A stretch of DNA of 64,000 nt from Sanghuangporus weigelae (lineage: Eukaryota > Basidiomycota > Agaricomycetes > Hymenochaetales > Hymenochaetaceae): positions 124,001 to 188,000 of the forward strand of contig CP137318.1 of the NCBI GenBank assembly GCA_033182465.1, written 5' to 3'. This document shows positions 59,866-64,000 of the stretch, piece after piece. Under the pieces are notes generated by a model that made no database searches, was not told the DNA's origin, and saw only the letters and a list, made by a program, of their open reading frames with translations. Positions within the stretch are counted from its first letter, which is position 1; each line of letters starts with the position of its first letter. Position numbers and translations under genes: made by a program.

Positions 59866-60356
59866 AAGCGTGACGTGTTCGCTCATCCGCCCCCACCCCT
59901 GCCCCCGCCCGCAGGACCGCCCTCTGGATCGCCCCCTAGACCAAGATGTTCATCCACGCAAGCCGGCCAGCCGAGCGAGTCAAGCGAGGCGCAGTTGTCG
60001 TCCGGTCTCCAGAACGTGCATCTGGGTGCAGGCGGTACCCAGACGCGGACGCCGGCTTGCTCGACCACTCAAGCGGCTGTGTCGTCCTCTCGCTCGACTG
60101 CTCGCCCAGCTCCCTCGTCCTCTTGTACGCATGCATCAAGTACTCGTACGCCTTCCTCGGTCTCGTCGGTCTCGCGTTTAACGAGCGCGACATCGTCTCG
60201 TCGCGATCCTGACGAAGATATCACGTCCAAAGACGAATGAGTCTACGAGGAACTACATGGGAACATCGAAGAGTACACACATCGCGTTCAAGCTGAGGAC
60301 GCTCGCCACGCTCATCAGTCTCGTGAGGACACATACTATGATGAAATAGCGGGATG
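59866..60356 (+). pseudogene. Ser/Pro/Thr-rich reading frame (possible gene 5' part)
   Basis: After a possible acceptor (CCCGCCCGCAG near 59911) the frame reads a low-complexity S/P/T-rich stretch, then DPDEDITSKDE with a stop at 60238-60240. The same frame continues as VYEELHGNIEEYTHRVQAEDARHAHQ to a second stop at 60354-60356. It could be the disordered N-terminal region of the gene that follows, or a separate decayed gene. A GTGAGT donor in the repeat at 59811 might splice to it. Poly(A)-like AATAAATG near 60508. Confidence 0.35.
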
Positions 60357-60548
60357 AATGGCCTTGCACGACCTTTGATGATCGTTGTAATGGCTCATAC
60401 GAACGTTCGTTTTTTTTTTTGTTCTTGTTCGATCGTAAAGAAATCGTATGCTCTATGTGTTTCGTTTCGCCTGTACAAACAACGAATGGCTCGAGATCCT
60501 ATCGAGCAAATAAATGTTTATTTATTCAATTCTCAAAGGTGCGACTAC

Positions 60549-62012
60549 ATGGACAAGCGAATGACGAACAAGCCACTAATATTTCGACACGTGTCATACA
60601 TGTTAAGCGAAATTTTGGCTAATTGGGGGACTTTTTTCTCTCGTGAAGAGAGGGGATCGTTTCTCCAAACCGCCATCTTGCCTCGATTGTTTGTACAAAT
60701 GGCCATCGACTTCAAGTTCCTACAGGCAAAACGATGCTTCCAAGCCCATATGAACATAACCCGCAAACGCAGATATAATATCTCGTTTGCGACGCTTCAG
60801 GCGCGAGCAGAGAAACGTGCAAAGACTGCTGACGCGATGAATCGTGAGCTCGACGATTTCTGGAAGAGATGTGACAAGTTTATCGAGCAATTCGCTGCAA
60901 AATACAAGCTCAAACGTCTTGTTGCGCGACGAAAAGTCTTGCATCTATCGGGTTACGGCAAACAGAACGCAGTCAGTGCGTTCAACACGTATATTTTCTG
61001 CAAGAGTCTTGAAGTGAACAGTGGTATGTTTGTACGCTTCGTTTGTCTTGATTTTTCTGATGCTTAGTTTGCGCAATTGTCCAGGTCGAGAAGAAGGCGA
61101 ACAACTGCGCCTGAAGGAGCTCCATGATATAGCGCTTAAAACGGACAATTGGACGACCATTCCACAAGGAGTGATGAAGGAAATGAAACGAGCAGTCGAG
61201 GCATACTGCCTCATGAAGAAAAGAGGTTCACGTAAGAGTGGGAAGGCTCAGGCTCATGACACAACTGTCACGCTGAAACTGATGGACGAGGAGGTGAGTA
61301 CTGCATTGATTGAGTGAGCTTGAAGTGGTTTAAGACTTATTGTTCTACAGCTCAAGAATCTCGAATATAGGTGCACTACCTCATCCATTCGAATGTCCGT
61401 ACGAACATGCTTAGATTCGACCATCCCTGGGAACTATTATGTGGACGACGTCTCAGAAAAATTCCTCGAGTCGGTTATGAAAATATCGCATAGAGACCTT
61501 TTGAATAAATTTGAAGCATTTGCTTTGACGGGTTTGGCCGGCAACTCGACGACTGTTGCAGTCGCAAATTCAAACTGTCGAAAAGTTGCATTGAAGAAGA
61601 TTATCCAAGAGACATTAGTTGAACAACTCAGTATGTCCATGCAGTGTATCTCATGCCTGATATTAATTAACATATGATTGTGACAGGGGATCTGACAGGC
61701 AAAGATAACGTACTAATGCCTTGGAAAATGTACGAAGCTTTCGTACGCGAGTACAATGTGCGTTTAGTCAACTGGCCGCTCGAACAAGTCGGTCTGATCG
61801 ACAATCTCAATGAGCCGACTCTCGAGCAAATTTGCGATGTGGTCGAAGCAGGTGACTGTCGGTGGGAAGCAATTGAAGACGATTCTGAGCCAGATGAACA
61901 TGTTGAAGAACCACCCAAGCCACCAAGAAAGAAGAGGAAGCAGAGATCGGACAAAGGCAAAAAACGTGGTTCAAAGAAGCAAAATGTCGATCCAGATAGT
62001 GAATGCAACTAA
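60549..62012 (+). CDS. Hypothetical agaricomycete protein, four exons
   Basis: Exons 60549-61023, 61085-61293, 61351-61630 and 61687-62012, 1,290 bases, 429 residues, all GT-AG and in frame. The first third is basic and helical (RKRRYNISFATLQARAEKRAK; AAKYKLKRLVARRK). The segment SAFNTYIFCKSLEVN and the later YNVRLVNWPLEQ...AGDCRWEAI recall a protein type I know as expanded in mushrooms (an NAF-type motif followed by a V-x-N/G-W-P-L motif), sometimes near KDZ transposons. The tail is acidic then strongly basic (KPPRKKRKQRSDKGKKRGSKK), a nuclear-localisation-like end. Intact. Start uncertain; this ATG is the first after a likely upstream poly(A) signal. Function unknown. Confidence 0.72.
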
Positions 62013-62392
62013 ATTGTCCACACTGAATAGATGTTATATATTGCACGAATTGCACAAAGTAGAGTCTACTAATAATAGAACACTGTCCGTTTATTTGAAT
62101 TATGTTATCATCATTTGCTTAAGTAAGATCAAGCATGCCATTAGTGCGTAGTGCATTCAACCATTTGCTTGTCTATCGCAAATAAATGCACTTTCCCCTC
62201 ACTACTATGGCAGGCAAAAGATTGAGACGGAGGCTCTCTTCATTCTTGCTACGGTGACGACGCACTATGCGACAATCAACCAATGAACTCCTGCAGGTCA
62301 TCCGACTGTCGTCTGGATCACCAACACAACTGCTTGCTTGATGATGCCATCCGTTTTACCCCACACTCACTAGTATGAGCGTAGGAGTAACC
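62013..62392. other. 3' flank of the four-exon gene
   Basis: AATAAATG near 62181 is a plausible poly(A) signal. No gene seen. Confidence 0.4.
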
Positions 62393-62424
62393 GATGGATG
62401 GATGGATGGATGGATGGATGGATG
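62393..62424. repeat. GATG microsatellite
   Basis: Eight tandem GATG units. Confidence 0.95.
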
Positions 62425-62594
62425 AACGGACAGCGGACGTAATTTTTATGTGTGCTGCGTATCATCCATCAGACATGTTTTCTCTGTATTTTATTTATTT
62501 TTATTTGCCATTTTACGTGTGCTTGTGTGTGATTAGTTCCGATAATAAATGTAAAAAAGAACGAAATAAATTGATGAAGAATTGTGCGGGTTGT

Positions 62595-62885
62595 GACAAT
62601 ATTGCGCACTCATCGTGCGAGGCAGCGAGCACGCGATGAGGCGTGGTGATGTGACATGCGGCAAATGAGATGCCGCGAAGCGAGCATGCGGCCTGCCACT
62701 GGTCATCAGTGATCACGCGAGATCAAGCTAATGTAAGCTTATAAAGGCATTTAGTCATTCATCATGCTTAGTCACACGAGCGATCACCTAAACCTGGACC
62801 TAGTAATATCTTTAACCTGCAGGACGCAGTATTAAGCACAGTATACCGAAAATTTCAGAGTGGCATCAGATCAGAGGGGATCAAC
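62595..62885 (+). mobile_element. Possible short LTR and primer-binding site
   Basis: A stretch from TGTGACAATATTGC to AAAATTTCA with a TATA motif (CTTATAAAGG near 62738), followed 3 bases later by TGGCATCAGATCAGAG, similar to the TGGTATCAGAGC initiator-tRNA primer site of many LTR retroelements. Only one copy in the window and no duplication found, so tentative. Confidence 0.3.
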
Positions 62886-63109
62886 ATCTGAAATCGCTTG
62901 TCTTATTTGATTAGCCGGTGTGGGACTGGCAGGTGGGGAGCGTCTGAGAGCTGTACAAGTACCACGGAAGTGTTCGGCGCGGTGTCTGGAGTCGGTTGAG
63001 CCTGAACCTTTGCCTGAGACCTATAGACGGCATCTGGTGTGTCCTGGGGGACTCCCCATTGTCTTGGAGGCTTGCAGCAAGGGCTGGGAGGCAGTTCTTG
63101 GAGTGCCGA

Positions 63110-64000
63110 TGAAACTCCTTGGAACTGTCTGTTAGCAGAGGAGTGTCGCAGTTCTGTTGGGGGCTGTTCTGTAAGATTGAGACAAATGGAATAGCAGAAG
63201 GGTGACTATAGGCCAAAGCTGGGGTGATTCCGAAGGGTTGAGCTAGGTTCCAAAGCGGTTTCGGAGGGGATGAGTGAGTTGAGATTGAAGGCTGCTGAAA
63301 GCATGCAAGGGTGGGGATTTGAGCGGAGAAAAGAAGCCGAGAAGCAAGCGGGAGAAGTCGAGGCGAGGGGGATCGGCGGTGGCAATACGATGGTACGAAC
63401 GATGTCCTCACAGGTAACCCTTCAATGGATTCGAACCCTGGGGAGTAATGACGATGAGACGAAGCTTGGGACGAATATTTCCGAAGCTTAGAACGAAGCT
63501 AGAGTGATCCTACGAGGATCTGATACGATGCGACGGGATGTGATGAAACGTGAGGTGTTGTGCAGCGTAACGATGCGATACGACGTGGAACAGAGCGGGG
63601 GGGGACGAGAGTTGAATAAGGGGACCAGTAAGTTGCGGGTAGAGACTCTAACAGCAATGCGAGTCGAACTGAGCACACTGATCTCGGAACACAACTGCTA
63701 GGCAGGGGTCTCGGGATGAATGAAACAGAACTATCGTATATTTGATAGAGGCAAGAATGGCAAAGTGAGTACAGTGAGAGTTGAGGTGTTTTGACTGTAG
63801 CAAGGAGAGAAGACGAGTAGGACTAGAACTGGGCTTTCCGGTCTAGACTTGACTCCTGTACTGATTTGTGAGCCGGACTGAACTGAACTCCCCTACACAA
63901 ATAGATCGTCTATTTATAACATTGTCCATCCTGAGCCTTCGAAGCATCAGGGACCATAAACAAAGAGAAGTCGGAAGGCATATCTCAAAGGGGAGCATGG
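63110..64000 (-). mobile_element. LTR-like repeat L7, right copy (runs off the window)
   Basis: Inverse of 58918-59808 over 891 bases with at most a few changes. Beyond 63110 (towards 62890) the internal sequence differs from the left copy and stays open to about 62911 on the minus strand. The outer end lies past 64000. Confidence 0.7.

Overview
The window looks like nuclear DNA of a basidiomycete fungus, probably an agaricomycete. Host genes carry many short introns (about 45-70 bases, GT-AG, branch sites like CTAAC). Repeats of basidiomycete type (Ty3/gypsy chromoviruses, solo LTRs, Tc1/mariner-type DDE elements, hAT- and Harbinger-like MITEs) fill most of the sequence. Only about 15 kb holds ordinary genes.

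Layout. 1-7.7 kb: gene-rich, with a membrane-anchored secreted glutaminase (GtaA type) and a lysine-methyltransferase-like gene, both on the minus strand. 7.8-18.4 kb: MITEs and a nest of LTR-type pieces (families called here LTR-1, LTR-2 and L8), with a hAT-like MITE inside. 18.4-23.4 kb: the 3' stump of a phosphate-permease-type transporter split by a 1,084-base foldback element, a small gene of unknown function, and an intact seven-exon YSA1-type Nudix hydrolase. 23.5-37.6 kb: a 14.1-kb unit bounded by nearly identical 1.3-kb terminal inverted repeats and a TA duplication. It holds a Tc1/mariner-family transposase, two paralogous coiled-coil genes and an intact AT-hook gene. Two LTR-1 copies have since inserted in it. 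38-58.5 kb: solo LTRs (some with open frames upstream of their TATA box), a retropepsin-bearing element pierced by LTR-1 which is itself pierced by LTR-2, and two chromodomain gypsy elements. 58.5-64 kb: two inverted copies of a recent LTR-like repeat around an intact four-exon gene.

The main candidate for a new system is the 14.1-kb element (23519-37616). Its ends (CAGCCG..., TA duplication) match the chemistry of the DDE transposase inside it, and a 1.08-kb foldback with the same ends lies 4 kb away. It would be a giant, cargo-bearing Tc1/mariner-like element whose end genes terminate inside the inverted repeats. Family names come from motifs read by eye; no database search was run.
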